A stretch of 5,445 nucleotides of DNA from Solimonas sp040754295 (lineage in GTDB: Bacteria > Pseudomonadota > Gammaproteobacteria > Nevskiales > Nevskiaceae): the NCBI GenBank assembly GCA_040754295.1, contig JBFMCQ010000138.1, forward strand, positions 1 to 5,445, read 5' to 3'. Below are positions 3,944 to 5,445 of the stretch, in pieces. Position numbers and translations under genes: made by a program. Every line of letters starts with the position of its first letter. The stretch's first letter is position 1. The notes beneath the pieces were generated by a model. That model saw nothing but the letters and a program-made list of their open reading frames with translations, ran no database searches and was not told the DNA's origin.

Positions 3944-5445
3944 TTACTGACAGGCTTCGCAATCCGGGTCCAGGATCGAGCAGACCTTGGCGCCGCCGAC
4001 GTCGCTCGCCGCGGCGGCTGCCGGGGCGGCGGCGGGCGCTGCATGCCTGGCCGGCGCGCCGTTGCCGGCGCTGCCGCCGACGGCGTTGAGGCGGCCGTCG
4101 GTGATCGTGGTCTTCTCGGCGTGCGACGCGCCCATCGTGCGCAGGTAGTAGGTCGTCTTCAGGCCCGAGACCCAGGCGTGCTTGTACAGCTCGTCGAGCT
4201 TCTTGCCGGACGGCTCGCGCAGGTACAGGTTCAGCGACTGTGCCTGGTCGATCCACTTCTGCCGGCGGCTCGCGGCGTCGACCAGACGCTTGGGGTCGAT
4301 CTCGAACGCGCACTTGTAGAGCTCCTTGAGCTCCACCGGAATGCGGTCGATGTTCTGCACCGAGCCGTCGAAGTACTTGAGGTCGTGCGCCATGACTTCG
4401 TCCCACAGGCCGAGCTTCTTCAGGTCGTTGACCAGGTACTCATTGACCACGGTGAAGTCGCCGGAGAGGTTCGACTTCACGTAGAGGTTCTGGTAGGTCG
4501 GCTCGATCGACTGCGACACGCCGGTGATGTTGGCGATGGTCGCGGTCGGCGCGATCGCCATCGTGTTGGAGTTGCGCATGCCCACGGTCTTGACGCGCTC
4601 GCGCAGCGCATCCCAGTCGAAGGTGCCGGAGACGCTCGTGTCCTGCTTCAGGTAGTCGCCGCGCTGCTGCGCGAGGATCTGGATCGAGTCGATCGGCAGG
4701 ATGCCCTGGCTCCACAGCGAACCCTCGAAACTGGAGTAGCGCCCGCGCTCGGCGGCCAGATCGGTGCTGGCCTTGATCGCGTAGTAGCTGATCGCTTCCA
4801 TCGATTCGTCGGCGAACCGGATTGCCGCGTCGGACTCGTAGGGCAGGCGCAGCTTGTACAGCGCGTCGTTGAAGCCCATGACGCCCAGGCCCACCGGACG
4901 ATGGCGCAGGTTGGAATTGCGCGCCGCCGACACCGAGTAGTAGTTGTAGTCGATGACGTTGTCGAGCATGCGCATCGCCGTGCTCACGGTCTGCTCGAGC
5001 TTGGCCAGATCCAGCTTGCCGTCGGCACCGACGTGCGCCGGCAGGTTCACCGAGCCGAGGTTGCAGACCGCGATCTCCTGGCCGGCCTTGGTGTTCAAGG
5101 TGATCTCGGTGCACAGATTGGAGCTGTGCACGACGCCCGCGTGCTGCTGCGGCGAGCGCAGGTTGCAGGCGTCCTTGAACGTGACCCACGGATGTCCGGT
5201 CTCGAACAGCATGCTCAGCATCTTGCGCCACAGGTTGACGGCCGGCATGCGCTTGAAGTTCCTGATGCGGCCTTCGTCGGCGAGCTTCTCGTACTGGCAG
5301 TAGCGCTGTTCGAAAGCCGCGCCGACGAGATCGTGCAGATCCGGCGTCTCCTCGGGCGAGAACAGCGTCCACGGACCTTCTTCCATGACGCGCTTCATGA
5401 ACAGGTCCGGCACCCAGTTGGCCGTGTTCATGTCGTGCGTGCGGC
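3944..5445 (-). CDS. nrdA: Class Ia ribonucleoside-diphosphate reductase, alpha subunit (NrdA/R1), C-terminal part
   Basis: The large, catalytic subunit of ribonucleotide reductase. About 500 residues of the C-terminal part are present; the 5' end lies beyond the window, since the frame is open to the edge with the conserved-looking RTHD before MNTANWVPDLF. Numbering from the Met at 5431, the active site NLCTE gives N105, C107 and E109 (E. coli N437, C439, E441), and C123 in AVCNLGS is the equivalent of C462. The phosphate-binding loop PTATIANITG is at 305-314. The radical-transfer tyrosine pair is Y428-Y429 in TTYYLRT. The C-terminus, CEACQ, holds the C491/C494 pair that passes electrons from thioredoxin or glutaredoxin, carried on an Ala/Pro/Gly-rich flexible linker (about 452-480). 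The N-terminal ATP-cone and the first active-site cysteine are outside the window. The gene ends in TAA at 3944 and is followed by the cloverleaf element and the DUF2214 gene. Confidence 0.97.
   Translation of the reverse strand, partial: RTHDMNTANWVPDLFMKRVMEEGPWTLFSPEETPDLHDLVGAAFEQRYCQYEKLADEGRIRNFKRMPAVNLWRKMLSMLFETGHPWVTFKDACNLRSPQQHAGVVHSSNLCTEITLNTKAGQEIAVCNLGSVNLPAHVGADGKLDLAKLEQTVSTAMRMLDNVIDYNYYSVSAARNSNLRHRPVGLGVMGFNDALYKLRLPYESDAAIRFADESMEAISYYAIKASTDLAAERGRYSSFEGSLWSQGILPIDSIQILAQQRGDYLKQDTSVSGTFDWDALRERVKTVGMRNSNTMAIAPTATIANITGVSQSIEPTYQNLYVKSNLSGDFTVVNEYLVNDLKKLGLWDEVMAHDLKYFDGSVQNIDRIPVELKELYKCAFEIDPKRLVDAASRRQKWIDQAQSLNLYLREPSGKKLDELYKHAWVSGLKTTYYLRTMGASHAEKTTITDGRLNAVGGSAGNGAPARHAAPAAAPAAAAASDVGGAKVCSILDPDCEACQ

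Noticed and set aside
2424..3950. Long open frame on the + strand (508 codons) across nrdB, its leader and the DUF2214 gene
   Set aside because: It is antisense to two well-supported genes, is rich in Arg/Gly/Val as expected from a GC-rich shadow frame, and shows no domain pattern.
4440..5372. 310-codon minus-strand ORF in another frame of nrdA
   Set aside because: It is a shadow of nrdA: Arg/Ala/Gln-rich without motifs, while the nrdA frame holds all expected RNR residues.

Overview
The window is GC-rich and reads as a gammaproteobacterial chromosome, most likely Xanthomonadaceae/Lysobacteraceae. That placement is an inference from the class Ia ribonucleotide reductase genes (beta subunit ending GGALSWD, alpha subunit ending in a CxxC tail) and the overall base composition, not from a database search. 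It has two parts that converge on a shared terminator: a disrupted accessory gene on the left (+ strand) and a housekeeping nucleotide-metabolism locus on the right (- strand).

Left part (1-1794). The first ~126 bases look like the end of an IS21-family insertion sequence: three tandem 23-bp repeats of the GGTGGCCGATTT...TCGGAATC type ending in TGCGCA. Directly after it, with no leader, begins the in-frame remainder of a superfamily I (UvrD/Rep-type) helicase. All ATPase/helicase motifs survive, but the protein's N-terminal part is missing and conserved-looking sequence starts right at the IS edge. The simplest reading is that the IS inserted into the gene and cut off its 5' end.

Middle (1795-1889). 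A 10-bp perfect hairpin flanked by A and T runs serves as a likely bidirectional terminator between the converging helicase and nrdB genes.

Right part (1890-5445, all on the - strand). In transcription order: nrdA (5' end outside the window), a 96-bp cloverleaf-shaped palindromic element, a small four-helix membrane protein of the DUF2214 type, a regulatory region, and nrdB. NrdA and NrdB together form class Ia ribonucleotide reductase, which makes deoxyribonucleotides for DNA synthesis; all metal ligands, the radical tyrosine, and the active-site and C-terminal cysteines that fall in the window are present. nrdB has its own control region with two NrdR-box-like palindromes exactly 32 bp apart, flanking a GATAAT -10 candidate, followed by a ~160-nt GC-rich leader. 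The nrdA-DUF2214-nrdB order and the cloverleaf element are the most unusual parts of this half. I see no phage genes, CRISPR array, tRNA or rRNA.
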